Shown: positions 23,550-36,999 of the stretch, piece after piece
Numbering within the stretch: the stretch's first letter is position 1
Layout: each line of letters begins with the position of its first letter
Assembly: GCF_022682495.2 (NCBI RefSeq)
Contig: NC_071389.1
Coordinates: 56,070,239-56,134,238, forward strand
Length of the DNA: 64,000 nt
Source: Desmodus rotundus
Lineage: Eukaryota > Chordata > Mammalia > Chiroptera > Phyllostomidae
Direction of reading: 5' to 3'
Notes under the pieces: model-generated
Told to the model about the DNA's origin: nothing
Databases searched by the model: none
Seen by the model: the letters and a program-made list of their open reading frames with translations, nothing else
Position numbers and translations under genes: made by a program

Positions 23550-25160
23550 CAGAAGTCCATTTGTTCATATGTAAAGTATAGACTACTTTATTACACCCAG
23601 GTTTACAGTGTGGCTTGATAAATATATTGAGCTGTGTATATTATCCCCCTTCATGGAAGTGTATGGCGTAAAAGTGGCCCAGGAAAGGCCAATAAAAGGT
23701 TAAGAATTTATACAAAAGTCTGTGGCTTGTGATATGCATGGAGGTCTAGGATACTTTGGTGTTTTAAGTTCATTAACTCTTGGCAAAGCATCACTTCCTG
23801 TTTTTAAGGAGAAAGATTTATAAAAATGCCCAAAGATATTGTAGATATTGAGACAGCACTTACAAAACACTACGTGAATGATTCCAGTGTAAACAAATCA
23901 GAAACATGTAGATTAAATTTATACCCTCATGGATATAAAAATCTAACTAAATGTATTTTGGGTTTTTTTATTAAGCTCCAAAACATTTGAAGAACAATTC
24001 AAGATATTGATTTGACTAAAATCTCTCTGCATTATCAGTCTTAACTGTATTTGCTTAGTCTTATCCTTACAGCAGGTATATAAAATGCATTCCATTTATA
24101 TTTGCTTTGGAAGGCATTTATAACCGTACCAAATTTTACCTGGTATATCAATGCCATTTATCTGTATTTAGAAAGGACTTTATCTAATAGGAGAAATGCA
24201 AATATTATCTTTCAAAGCTTGTGTAAATGTGTCATTCTGTCTGTCCTCTCTCCTGGGTGTAAGGGTGGTGCCACAGAGGAATGGATATAATCACGGCTTT
24301 ATACAGAGAGGATGGTGTTTTCCTCCTCATTCCTCCTAAGTTCTTGAATTCCCAAATACAATCCAGATTGGGATGCCACAATGGAGTGTGGCTATCATGC
24401 GACAGTAAAGGAGACCTAGACAGTCAGATTATGTAGAGGGATTTCTTTTAGCTTTTTGTGCGCAGTCTCAAATTCAGCCTTTCCTTAGGAAGCTGTGGTT
24501 ACTCAAGTACCTACAAAGGACAGGGCCCCAGCCCCACCCCCTCTTAGATGTGAGCTGTAGCCACTCTAAGCCAATTTTGCACATTTGTGAACTTACTATA
24601 ATAATAACATTACTTACTAACCAAAAAAATGATTTGACCTTCCTATAATCCCATAAACACAGCCACTGGCACATGGTAAATATTCAATACAACTAAAATA
24701 CCCCCAAAAGTCTTTTGATACTGTTGTCACCCACCATCTCACTTAGAAATCATCGCCTGTGTTTAGTTTGGATGTGTTCTAGTTTCTCCTCTCATGAAGG
24801 TTTGGTTGCAGTGGAAAGGAGCAGAGGGAGCTCATAGCTCCAGAAAACTTTCTGGGACATTTCCACTTGAAGTTACTTCACTATCTCACCAGACGTGGAG
24901 GTGTCTGCTAATCTTTTACCTGCTGTTCAAATTTAAATATTCTAATAATTTATAGTTATAGTAATTTATAAGGTGTTAATTTATAAATTACTAGAATCAA
25001 GTTAAAATGAGCAAAAAATTATTGAGACTGTTATGTATAAGGCAGTAGTCTTGGAGTAATATTTTAGGGATTAAAAGATAAAGTTCTTTCCTTAGAGAGC
25101 ATCTCATTTAGTTGAGTAAAAGACATATCCTGTCTTTTAAGACAAGAGTTAAGATATTGG
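23550..25160. other. Intron 2, unassigned stretch
   Basis: Nothing recognisable on either strand. Confidence 0.4.
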
Positions 25161-25164
25161 CTCT

Positions 25165-25395
25165 TGGAGAGGCAATATAATGTACTAGTTAAGAGTCTGG
25201 GTTCAAGTCCTGTTTCTTCCACTTGCTGGCTGTGTGACTCTAACCACTCTGTGCCTCAATGTCCTCATCTGTGAAGGAGGCATAGTAATAGTCTCCTTAG
25301 GTTGTTGTGAGCACTAAATGAATTAATATATGTAAGTGGAATAGTGCCTGACATAGAAACTACCTACCATATGTTTCAGTTATTATACTGTTATC
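25165..25395 (+). repeat. MIR SINE, nearly full length
   Basis: AGAGTCTGGGTTCAAGTCCTG, GCTGTGTGACTCTAACCACT, CTGTGCCTCAATGTCCTCAT and ATAGTGCCTGACATAGAAAC cover MIR from 5' part to tail in order. Confidence 0.85.
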
Positions 25396-25544
25396 ATTAT
25401 TGTTGCTATTGATAGTAAAAGTTAATGCTGTCTGTCAGCCATCTTGTCTGTCAACAAGATGTTCAAAAGCACTTTTAAATCGCTTATTAAATGAATAATG
25501 GGTGCTATAGTAGGGAACTGTCGCTTCCTATTTGGTGGTGCACA

Positions 25545-25690
25545 GTGTGTTGATTTATTTGACAAATATTTGTTGAGCACCGACCCTGTGCCAGCCGGTG
25601 CTCTGGGATTTAACTGTTCACAGTACCTACGGCTTTAAGCAATAGTACTTACAGACAGTGAAAAGAGAGGCCAGGTCGGAAATTGAAATA
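25545..25690 (+). repeat. Old interspersed repeat fragment (L2-like)
   Basis: TTTGTTGAGCACCGACCCTG then TGCCAGCCGGTGCTCTGGGA; the same family as 905-997. Confidence 0.5.
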
Positions 25691-25699
25691 TGAAGATAT

Positions 25700-27370
25700 T
25701 CAATTATATTTCCTGTTAGAATAGCAAGTATTCTGTTGTTAGATGTATAGGAATGAGATTATTTTTGATTACTTATAAAAGGGAAAATTTTTATAGTGTA
25801 TCATTTATAAGGAAAAATTACTGGAAATGAATGTGATCCTAAGTTAAATAATGTAAGTTGTAAAAACCAGGGAGAAAAGAGATAATGTATACAATTCCTA
25901 GAGGTAAAAAAAAAAACTATAAATAAGAAACTCTTTAGAATTTGGGCCGGGCTTGAACAAGATTAAAATACAGCAGGTTATAATAAATTAATATTAAAAG
26001 CTGGAAACATTTTCTAATAAAAACATGAGTAATAAAACATGTTTCATTAAATCAGATAATAAAAAGTTAATAATTCAAATTAGTATTTTATACAGCCTTT
26101 TGATAAGTAACCTGACTTCAGTTTGGAAAAGAAATAAATGGTGAAATAGAACATTACAAAAATCACCAACTCTTTCAAAGAATTTAGGTTAAGAAAGTGT
26201 TAGAGAAAACTGAAAATAAGGAAAAACAGATTGCTGTGAACACTAATAATATAAATGAATAAAAAATTTTAAAAGTCATTTATGCTTTAATTTACTTGTT
26301 ATCTGGCTCATTGATTTATTCTCTCAGCAGGCTTTTGCTGGACAAAAGGCTGGGTGTCTCTCCAGGTGGAGAGTAAATCACAGAGACAGACACCTGACCT
26401 GGTAAAATAATCCTGAGGCAAATTCTGAGAATAATACTTTCTAGCTCCTTTATTTAATCCATGATCTTTGAACTCTTTTCTCCAACCTTTAACTCTTATG
26501 CATATCATTCTTTTTCTTTCTTTCCACTTTTAATATGGAACAATATAACGGTGTGTTTCTGGCCTTGTGTGGGCACAAGACAGGGGACTGACTGCTGCGG
26601 TAAAAGTGGCGGGACCTCCGGGCCCAAAGGCACATTGACGAGTATTAAACAATAACATTGCTGTAGCTGCAGCAGCAGCAGCTTTTATTATTACTTTGAT
26701 TGGATGTTCCCTTAGTTTGCTTCTTACATTTATGTTCATGACAGAAGACCAGAAAACAAGGAAAATAAAGACCACATAAATGACAGAGAAAGAGAACGCA
26801 GGAGAGGGAGAGAGGCAGGGACCAGGGTGCAGAAAGCTGGCCGTTATGGGTAGAAGGGTGGAGAGAGGAACTCCATTAGAAAGAAAAGACCTCCCTTTAT
26901 TTCCACGGACATACTCTCTTTATAGAGGAGTATTAAATTTTGTGTGTTATATTTCCTCAAGCTACTTTAAAAAATACAGCGTTTTCTTCAACTGTAAAAT
27001 TTTATTGTAAAAATAAAATAAACTATAAATTAAAATAGAAAAACCTTTCAGATCATACTTGCGACAGATAACCAGTGTTAGCATTCTGGGTGCCTCCTTT
27101 TCCTCCTACAGTAAGGGAAAATATATTAGTTTAATTTCTTTGGTTAATAGAGTACTTAAACTTTTTTTGCTTATATTATTGGATATTATCTTTTTTTCTT
27201 CTGTGCATGTGCGGGGAATTTGCAAATGACTTTGAAGAACTCTTTGGCTAACAAAGAACAGATGATGTTAATATGTAAAAATTAATATAAAAGGAATAGT
27301 TTTTCCAGGCTCATGTATAGCCTCTTAATTTAGTATTTTAATTTATAAAAGTAGTAAATTAAACAATAAT
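25700..27370. other. Intron 2, AT-rich unassigned stretch
   Basis: No recognised element. A short CAG/GCA run at about 26660-26682 gives an alanine-rich chance frame on the minus strand. Confidence 0.4.
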
Positions 27371-27379
27371 TTCTTTTGT

Positions 27380-28560
27380 GGTTACTGCTTTCTGTTCATT
27401 GCTAAGAAATACTTTCCCCAGGCTAAGATAGTATCAATATTTATCTCTCTTATAGAACTTTTGCCTTTTCATTTTTTTAATTTATGTTTTAATACATTTA
27501 TAGTTTAGCTTCCAAGTTAATAATATGAACTTTCTTTTGAATGGTTAACTGGTTGTCCCCAACTCATTTACTGAATGATCTTTCTGCAACTGTTTTAAAT
27601 TTCTGCCTTTACTATCCCTGAAATTATTCAATGTGTTTGGGTCTTTCTGGATCCTTTGTTACATTCCCCTGAGTTATCTCTGAGTTATCTTTAACTTTAT
27701 GTGCAATTACCATCTTTTTCACAATTTATTGAGACTTGTGTTCAATTTATCAATTGCAGTCTAGATTGCTCCCTTTCATTATCATTATCATGCTGCGCTG
27801 TTATAAAAGTCATGTTTTGAATAATAATTTTGTAGTTTTTTCATAACAGTATATAAGAAAGTACTGATCTGGACACATTTATTTTTTATTGTGGCAAAAT
27901 TCACCTAACAAAAATTTTACTATTTTGACCATTTTAAAGGGTATAATTCAGTGACCTTTAGTACATTCACAATGCGGTGCGCCCATCACTGCTGTCTTGT
28001 CCAGAATATCTTTATCTCCCAAAAGAAAATCGCATACCCATTAAGCAGTCATTCCCTGTTTCCTACTCTCTACTAACATTTGTAGCGTTTGTATTTTTTT
28101 TTAATGAGCCTTTACAGAGGGTTGTCTAGTTTAATAGTTTAATAATTTCTTATACCAACTTATAAATCTTACTGTTTTCAAATTAGTTGACTTCTTATCA
28201 GATTTTGTAAATATTTTATGGGCTTTTGAAAAGAACCTAAATTCTCTCTTTTTTATTAGTTACAAAGTTCAACACATAGCTATTAAATCAAGATATTTTT
28301 ATAGGGTCCATTTCTTTACTTTTTAAACTATTCTGTCAAATAATGTGTATGAGAACTTAAAATTCCGTTACACTTGTGTTTTGTTAGTTTATATATGTAT
28401 TTCTAATGTTTTTCAATGGATTTTGATGATTTAGACTTTAATTTAGTGTCATTAGGGATTAAAAATTCATGTCTGTTCTATCTTTGTTATGGATAACTCC
28501 CTTTATAAATACTCCACTTTATAAATCTCCACTTTGCAACATTTTGCCTTGAATTCTTCT
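27380..28560 (-). repeat. Old L1 fragments, antisense
   Basis: The clearest portion is 27880-28085: TTTATTGTGGCAAAATTCAC, ACCATTTTAAAGGGTATAAT, TTAGTACATTCACAATGCGG and ATACCCATTAAGCAGTCATT, the old L1 3' region in reverse. Flanks 27400-27860 resemble decayed ORF2. Confidence 0.5.
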
Positions 28561-28569
28561 TCATCTCAT

Positions 28570-30880
28570 ACTGAAGGTAAGTATTACTATTGAAATAATG
28601 GCAATAGACCTTTTGAGTAATTTGGATTTTCTTGAGCATTTACTCTTATTGGTATCATCTAAGAAACTTCTCATGACATTCTTATTAATGCAATACAGCA
28701 TCATCATAATATTCAAACAGAACAAGTAGACCTTCCCCACCCTTGCCCCTCTGTTATGCCCCCAATACCTCTTGGTTAGGCTCCAGAATTCTGGTAGTGA
28801 AAAAAAATGCAATGTGGGGAGTAAATTTCTTCTTATATTCTGCTGCCTGTATCCTGGCCGCTGCTTTAGTTCTGCTAGTTTGAGAAGTATGAAGTTACAT
28901 CAGAAGGGAGTCAGTGAATCGAAGAGCAGGGTCAGTTCTGCTTAGGCCCAGGAAAATTCTACTGCAGACAACAGTGGACCTCAGCAGCCGTAAGTGCCCT
29001 GTCTCTTACCCAGTTCTGCTCAAAGTGTTAGTTTGAAATTGTTCAAGACTAGAAAGGAACATTCTGAGAACATTCCTCCAACTTAGCATTTCCTTTGATC
29101 TGCTTCAATCAGAAATGCACTTTTTGGGTGGGTGGGGGGAACTGGACGAGAACTGTGTATAGAAAGAAACTGTGTGATTGCCTTCTTCCTCCTTATTTCC
29201 TAATGTAAAAGCTTTTTCCAAATTGCAACATGAAAATAGCAACAGATATCTCCATCAGTTTTCCTGTGTTTACGGCAGCGAACGGGAAATTAGTTTCCAA
29301 TACAGTTCTATCTTTACATGCTGCTCTAATGACATCGTGTGACGGACAAGGTCAATACTTCTCTCATGTAGTATTTCTGAAAAAAAAAAAACCCAACTAC
29401 GTGATATACCAAATATATTTAAACAATTCTACAGTTTTTATAAACTTAGATAGCAAGTGGTGGTTTTAAAGCTCTAATAGAATGTAGTGATTCTCTTCTC
29501 CACGGAAAGTCTAAACAGAGCTAAGGCAGACTGTGTCTTATTTCAAGGGAGTATAAAGAACTGCTGTTTTCAGTCAACAAAAATACACCAAGCAGTTCTA
29601 AATGCACGGCATTTAGAGGAGATCTTTGCCCTTTTCTTTCATCTCTGTAAGCTCAGAGCAGGCTGGTCAATGGGTACAGATGCTGAAGCCAGCTTGCTAA
29701 AAGCTTTCCTGGATGATGGAAACGACAGCAGTGTGTGCTATTTACCTTCTAATCGCCCACTTAAGGTTTGTCTGTCTCAGGCAAATAGTAGTTGTATAAG
29801 AGCCAGCCTGCTTATTTAGATAGTTTTAAACTGACGTGGATTTCCACATGGTTTGTTTAGCAAGCTATTTTATATTTGGTTATAAAGATGAATGAATAAC
29901 CTGTTTTGCCCATACTGGTGCCCTTGTCTCTAATACCTCCCTTAAGTACAAATTGACATTTATGTGAAACCTCAGCACTGATGCCACCTTTCTCTTGCAT
30001 TTCTTGGTTTGTTTTACATGGTTGCCTAACACTCAAGTTTAAATCAATTCAACTCACCTAGAGATTATTTATCTAGTAAACAGTATAAAGAGACAAGAAA
30101 GCTATCAGTTAAAAAATGATGCTTCCGAACAAGTTCTGAATGGTGCACTGTTTATTCAGGTACTGAGCAAAGCTTAGAGACCAATGAGTCCTGAGGTATT
30201 TCTTTATTACCCCTGTCTCCACACCATCCCCACTGTAAGGTCAAAACACTAAACACTAAAACACTAATGCTTTAGCCTTAAGGATAAACGTCAGTGTTTT
30301 GGGAGGCCACTTGAATCTGTGGAAAACAGTTAGGATCCTTCACTGTGGTGGGTAGTGGGAGAGACGTGGCTTTAGCCCCCCCTACTCAGTGACAGACCTA
30401 CCACCCAGCCTCCAGAGGGGTGGGAGGGGTGAATGTGCTATTATGACTTTAAGAACAGGGAAAAATCATTCATTAAACAATGCTTTTATAATTAAAATTA
30501 GTAAAACAGAATGCTCGCATATGAATGCTGGCAAAGGTATCAGGTATTTTTTTCTTCCAAACTTGCTATTAGAAAGTCCAGTGTTTCATAAACATAATGC
30601 CAATATTCCATGGTATAACATGAAGTGTAGTCAAATGTATATGTGGCTGCTGGCTAAAATCCATGTCCCAAAGAACATATTACTAGAGTACATTACATTG
30701 ATCCAAACCTGACTTTCTTTTTATGAGTTCTGAAAGCCTTGATGTGTTTCTATTTAATTTGTAATAATTTTCACCTGGAAACCTTCTCTGATTATTCTAG
30801 TGCTCATTCTTATCTCTCTTTCTATGGATAAAATAGAACATCAAATTCTATGTAATCATAAAATTTGTACTCTTTGTTCG
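28570..30880. other. Intron 2, unassigned stretch
   Basis: No repeat or exon recognised. The frames at 29230-29469 and 29487-29819 have no known domain. Confidence 0.4.
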
Positions 30881-30884
30881 TGAC

Positions 30885-31015
30885 TGTCCAATCTCTTAAA
30901 TGGATAGGGAGCTCCTTAGTGAGAAAGTCAGGGCCACATTTTTCTACTCTGTTTCCTGCGGTGCCTGGTCCACCACCTGGAAGGTTCAAGGAATATGCCA
31001 CTCATTTGTTAGAAT
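30885..31015 (+). repeat. L2 fragment
   Basis: GGGAGCTCCTTAGTGAGAAAG followed by GCGGTGCCTGGTCCACCACC is L2-like. Confidence 0.45.
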
Positions 31016-32299
31016 CCTTTAACTATAAGTGAAATCAGTGAATTAAAGAACATTCATATAGCTATGGTTATTAAAGATATATGATATCACACAAGGATTT
31101 TATTTTTTAAATGTTTTATTTGATAGAAAAGAGTAAAGTTTTTGAAATATAACTGTAAAACTGTAATTGTGGTGATCATTTTCAATATAAAGTTTTTGCT
31201 TAAAATTTTGCTCTGTAGTGCAAGAAATTAAAAACCCTCATCTATAGCTCCTACTTTATGCCAACATCAGCGCTTTATAGATGTTAACCCATTGAAGCCT
31301 TATTACATTTTCAGTTGTGTATGTCCTCAGACATGGCAAATATTTATAACTCTGGATGTTCAGAAGGCTTAGACAAAGGGTACAATCATGTAGGGCTTGG
31401 GATGATTTGCGTTCAGCATCATGAGCAGCTGTTCAGCATCATCGCCGTGTGTTGTAACGGAAATTGTGTGAAAATGAAAACAACTTCAGGTCTAAGTCAA
31501 GGTGTGTGAGGAGGAGTTCTGACATGAAGGCTGCACAAAGACACGGAACTGGTTGGGATTTGTGCAGAAAGATAAACATGATTAGAAGAAGGATTATTTT
31601 ATACTTTATGGCTATACTACATCGGCCTGATGAAGAGTAAATTTTTGAAGAAATTTGACAAAAAAGCTGCCTTTAATAAGTTTTAAAAATTTGCTTCTCT
31701 CCCTCCTTCCAGAGCACTGACAACAGCCTTAGTTGCCCACCTTCCTCTCTCCCCAATCTAAATGGGTCTTAATTTATCTGGATAAATTAAAAAATTCTAA
31801 ATTAAAAAAATTTGACAGTTTTGTTAGTTTCTTTTGAGCATTAAAATGATCTAGATTTTGTGCAGAATATTTTTACCCTTTGAGACATGTTTTTTCTCTT
31901 TTGTCATTGAAAGGTTAAACCCCTTCTAGGGAAGAAAAGTCCTTGCTGAATGTTTTGTGGGACCAGTGGGGCTTTGATTAAAACCAGAGAGGAACCAGTT
32001 TCAGAATTTCGATTACAAGAAAACAAACTTTCATTTTGAAAATGTGTTCATCTCTCACTGAACAGTTCTTCTCTCACTGAAATCGAGCAGCCTGTCGATT
32101 TCAAATGTCTTGCAAAATGTGGTAGTTTTGCCACCAAGATACTGCTGTTTGCAGTCATACCCAGGCGTGTTTGCAGCTGGAGGATGCCATAGTCCTCGAC
32201 TTTTAAAGAGAGTCAAAGATATGACCCTAGTGAGAATTGACTACAAAGAAGCACTTACAACCCATCCATAAATATAATCTGTTTAAAAATGCTCATTCA

Positions 32300-32960
32300 T
32301 TTATTCATTAAGTCTTTTCCTTGGTGTCCCCCGTGTGTCAGACTCTGTTGTCGGTGCTAAAGCCGTGAAACTGGATGAGACAGGCAACATCCCCTCTTCC
32401 AAGGAGGCTACATTCTTCTGGGGGGGGTGGTTGCCAGGGGTTGGGGCTATTTGGACAGAGAGAGATAATAAATAAACAAATAACAGGCTGTTTTCAAATA
32501 ATGGTAAATGCTGTTACTGAGGGTGGAGACAGGGCTCTTTTAGGTTGGATGGTCAAGGAAGGTCTCATCATGGGGATAGCCCTGAATGACAAACGGAGGC
32601 AGCTAAGGAGAGATATGTGAGCAGGGTGGTCAGGCAGAGGGAGCAACCAGCACAAAACCCAGGGTGGTGGAAATGAGCTTATAGTGAGAGATGAAAGGAA
32701 GGCCATTAACTGGACCAAGGGGAGCACAGGGTGAAAGTGTAGGATTTGAGGATAGACAGGAAGGGACTTTGTATTTCATGGTGAGTTTGGGTTAAAATTT
32801 GGTTGAAAATCATTCAAGGCTTTCTTTACAAGGGAATGATATGATCGGATACATGGTGTAAAAAGAGCACTTTGGCTGCTGGACAGAGAATGGGTTACAA
32901 CGGAGCAGCAATATAGCAGGAAAGTTGTTTGCTGGAAATTCATTGCACATATGAGTAATG
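32300..32960 (+). repeat. Old interspersed repeat, long copy (L2-like)
   Basis: Runs through ATTCATTTATTCATTAAGTC, GATAATAAATAAACAAATAA, GGTCAAGGAAGGTCTCATCA, CAGGCAGAGGGAGCAACCAG and ATGATATGATCGGATACATG in the order of the common old family also seen at 1467-1840 and 43300-43780. Confidence 0.6.
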
Positions 32961-33427
32961 AATAAATTACTTTGCTCAAAATTACATTTGGAAGTAAGGT
33001 AAATGATAAATCATTGTTAACTAAAGATTAGCTTGTGAGTAACAAAGGAAATACTTTCAAAATTATTCTCCACTAGGCATGAAATAAAATTATATTTTGT
33101 GGCAAAATTTTTAAAAGAAACATATTTACTTATGCCTTATTTTACTTGGTTAATACTCTCAATATATCTTCTCTGCTGGTTTCATAAAAAGGGCATCTTG
33201 ATGAGCATTCATTCAATTAAGAATATGAAATTATCCGGTTGCATTTTGCTTTTGAGATGAAGTTATTTGGCTCTTTTAATCGCGTGCACGTGCACACACA
33301 CGAAGGAGAACATTCCGTGTTTTAGTTATAAATTGTTTTCTGTTTCTTGACCATAGAGAAATGCCCTGATAATTATCTACTACAAAAGAGAACATTTAAG
33401 CCATTACTGCATTGGTGACTAAACTGT

Positions 33428-33460
33428 GAAGGACACACACTCACACACACACACACACTG
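33428..33460 (+). repeat. (CA)n microsatellite
   Basis: Interrupted CA dinucleotide run. Confidence 0.85.
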
Positions 33461-34084
33461 GTGGGAGAGTGTGCCTCGCATGTCAGCTGGGCCGTGGGCC
33501 TGGAGCTGACATTTCCTGTGTTTGGAGTTTGTGCAGCCTTTGACTCTGGAATGAAAAAAAAACACTGTTGATTTTAATATCACAGTTCTCACTGTTTAAA
33601 CTGTGTAAAACATGAACAAAGCATGTCATTTTATTTTGCAGAACTTTTCCATAGAGCCTTAAAACATTTTAAAATTTGAATGCCCCACAGAAGTGAATCT
33701 TTCTGGGCAGAGAAAGAGAAATGGCTCCACCTAACGAGCCTCAGCAAATTCGGACTCAAGAAGAGGCTGGGCTTTTTGAGTCGAGGTGCTTAACTGTTCT
33801 CCACCCTGTGTTATTGGGAAGAAAGAGTTGGTGGTATTTGTTCCAGAGTTAGGCCTTTCATAGGTCCTGACTTGAAAAAGTAATTGAGTTTCCCACTTCA
33901 ATTCTGCATTCACTTACCAAATATTTAACAGGCACCTACTATATGCAAAGATATCTTAATTTATGTTGTCTATACCAATGAGCATCTTTACCATTGTTGA
34001 TGCTACAACATAGGACTATGCTGAATCGCCTAAGCTTGTATTTGAATCTCTTTCTAATTAGGTGGGCTCCTGATGCCTACTGTA

Positions 34085-34330
34085 GGGTGTAGAAATATGT
34101 GACTGTGTGAGTTGGGACATACTGGCCACATGTCCTTTGGCAAATTATTAAGGATCTTTGCAAGCTTCAATTTTAACTTTTTTAAAAAAGCTATGGACAC
34201 TAACACTGAATATATCACTGATTTAATCCAGTAACATCTGAGTTTTCACATGATACCCACCTGGTAAGTATCTAGTGAAAGGTGCTGTATGATTGTTATT
34301 ATTACTATTATAACAAGTATTCCATTTGGT
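34085..34330 (+). repeat. Degenerate MIR-like fragment
   Basis: CTTTGGCAAATTATTAAGGA in the middle and a GTGCTGTATGATTGTTATTA end resemble MIR; weak. Confidence 0.35.
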
Positions 34331-34469
34331 ACTGAGTTTTACTAAACTCAGTGGTAATTTGAAAAACATTCATTGAGTGACTACCATGGACATTTGCACA
34401 TGTGCTACATGAGTATATAAACATGACTAAAATGGGATCCCAACTTCAAAGGAATTCATAGTTTATTTG

Positions 34470-36350
34470 AGGAGGCATGAGCAGAACCACTTTGTTACAA
34501 AAGAACCCTGTGAGCAAGTGCCCGTGGCTTCCCAAGGAGCAGCTTTGCTGAGAAACCGTCTTTGTTTAGCCTACGTCTAATGAATAAGGGTAGAGAGTTC
34601 TTGAGCAAAGTTTTCTTGAGTTCAGGTTCATTATGGTCTCTGGTGGTCTTTGGGTTTACTGAAGTAGTGAGTTCTTTTCTAGAAATGCAGTTCTTATCTT
34701 TTGATTTAATCATTGATTTATAAACTTTTTTTCTTTTCGTTCTTGGATTAAATCACCTCATCTTTTTCACGCTGATTTATTTTCCATAAACTTGGAGCAA
34801 ATGCCATTTTAGCTTAATACCACGTTTGTTTTCATGGTGTGCTTCTTAGTTTGAATGCATTTAATAAGGTCAGTTCTTCTCTCAGGTGCCAACCAGAGAC
34901 AATTTTACCTTTTCAGATTTGGAGCCCGTTGCCATTGGAAATTAGAGGGGTTTTGGATCTTGTATCTTTTTCTCATTAACCCCACCAGTGAAATCTGAAG
35001 GCTAGTTCAGACCATCTTCTTTAGCAAATCACACACCTGAATGCAAAGCTAATTTCTTGTGGATTTCCTATATTTATCTCCTCCTGTTTATTCTGGGGAA
35101 AGTCATGTTCTTTTAAGTGAGGCCATTTCTGTGGTGTTACTTGCAAAACCTCTGAAGAATACAATGTCTTCTATATAACCACAGAAGAAGGGCTTGGATT
35201 TCTGGTATTGCAAATAATACCACAAAACTTGGTAGCTTGATGGAAAAAATTACAGAGAATTTATACAATGGAAAGAAGGGAGTTGGAATTGGAGCCACAG
35301 TTTCCCAGTAGTACAAGGAAGAAATTTTCTGAGGTTTGATGATGATTCCCCAAGGGAAGGAGAACCATCTTGATGCCTTTGGTGGTCACGTTCAGACCTA
35401 CCTGTTAGATTACTGAGACCTTTGTTAGGGATATGAGTGAGTCATTAGTGCAGTTTGGTGACATTTGCCTTCAGTTTAGGCTCAATCACAGTCAAAGTGT
35501 ATAGGGGGTGTCTCAATAGCCTAGTCTTAAATGTGTTTATAAAGTGAAAACAATTTGACCTCTTAAGCTGCTTTTTTATGTTAAATTTACTTAATACTCT
35601 GGTGTTGTTTGTAAAAGTACTTAAGGTTGTTGATGTGCTTTCATTACTATCTATGGATTATTCCCTGGTTCTGAAAAATCAAGCACCATGAGGGATTTTC
35701 AACCTTATTTCATAATTTGGAGACAGGTAAGGTCAAGGTCTGCAACATTCACATTCTGGGAACAACTGGGCTCATGCGGGGGGAGGGGGGGCAGTCTGAG
35801 CTGTTACACTTCTTTGCTTGGTCCCCTCAGTCTGGATAGGATGGGGAGCCTGCTGGTTAGGGGTATGCCACGTGATACTTCCCCTTTCTTCCATTCCCAT
35901 TCTCCAGCTCCATAGAGACCTTCTTCTCCCTTTTATGCCAGCTCTGCATTTTGCTCCCTGCAGTCTTTTAGGTAAGCCGTCTTGTCCTATGGATTTAAAA
36001 GTGTCCTAGCCTCTTTTTCCTGACTACAGGAAAAATACTGAGATAAATTCTTCAGAGCATGTAGAAGACTACAGTTTGTCCTTCCCAGTCAAGTCTGGGA
36101 GAGGCATAATAATCACTTAATTAAATCAAATAATCAATTTGATTAATAAGGTGCCGGGCTTTTTTTTTCACCAGGCACATGCTTGTGTGGCTGAACTACT
36201 TGTTTATTGCCTGTGCTGTTCTGATTGGTGCCAACTGTTCCAATATGTTAGATATTACCATTGATATGATATATTTTTATTAGCAGAATAATGTATTTTC
36301 ATTGTATAAAGTTTGAGAAATACAGAGAAGAAGTTAAAAGTGTAAGTCCC
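34470..36350. other. Intron 2, unassigned stretch
   Basis: Nothing recognisable apart from a short G-rich run at about 35776-35792. Confidence 0.4.
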
Positions 36351-36359
36351 TTTAAAAGC

Positions 36360-36780
36360 TTTATTTATTTCTTTAGTAAATTCCTAAATACTTCATAATT
36401 TCTATGCTATTTTGCATGGTATTTTTATTCTAGTTTATGGTTTGTAATGTTAGTATAGAGAAGTGTTTTTGATTTTCTAAGTCAGTCGTGTCTTTACCAA
36501 CTTGCTTAACTCTTTTACTGGTTTTAATCATGTATTGGTGCTACTCACTAGCAGATAATAAAAGTTTATCTCTTTTCTTCAAATTCTTATATACCTCATT
36601 TTTTTTCTTATAGCAGTAACCAGGAATTATAACACTATGTTAAGCAGTGATGGTAATAATGGGTATACTTGTCTTGTTCCAGATCTTAAAATGCACCTAT
36701 ATTTTTTCCACTAATGACTATTGTAGATTTTTGTATATAAACTTTACTGTTTCCTAATTTAAGTCCCTCATAAGTACTAT
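36360..36780 (-). repeat. Old L1 ORF2 fragment, antisense
   Basis: GTGATGGTAATAATGGGTATACTTGTCTTGTTCCAGATCTT corresponds to the reverse of a well-known L1 ORF2 stretch. Confidence 0.6.
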
Positions 36781-36960
36781 ATTAGTTTTCTATTGCTACG
36801 TAACAAATCCCCACTAACTTAGCAGTACAGTGCCCACTTTATTATCTCCCAGTTCTGTAGGTCAGAAGCCTGGGTGGGTTCAACTGTGCTCTCCACTCGG
36901 GAACTGAATCAACGTCAGATACGTATCTGAAGTGCTGGGAATTACATGAGAGAGGGTAAA
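36781..36960 (-). repeat. LTR-like or DNA-repeat fragment
   Basis: TATTAGTTTTCTATTGCTACGTAACAAATC, CTCCCAGTTCTGTAGGTCAG resemble the antisense start of an old LTR family. Confidence 0.4.
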
Positions 36961-36999
36961 TTTGATCAGAGTTAGGCCGCTGGGATGTTATCAGGTGAA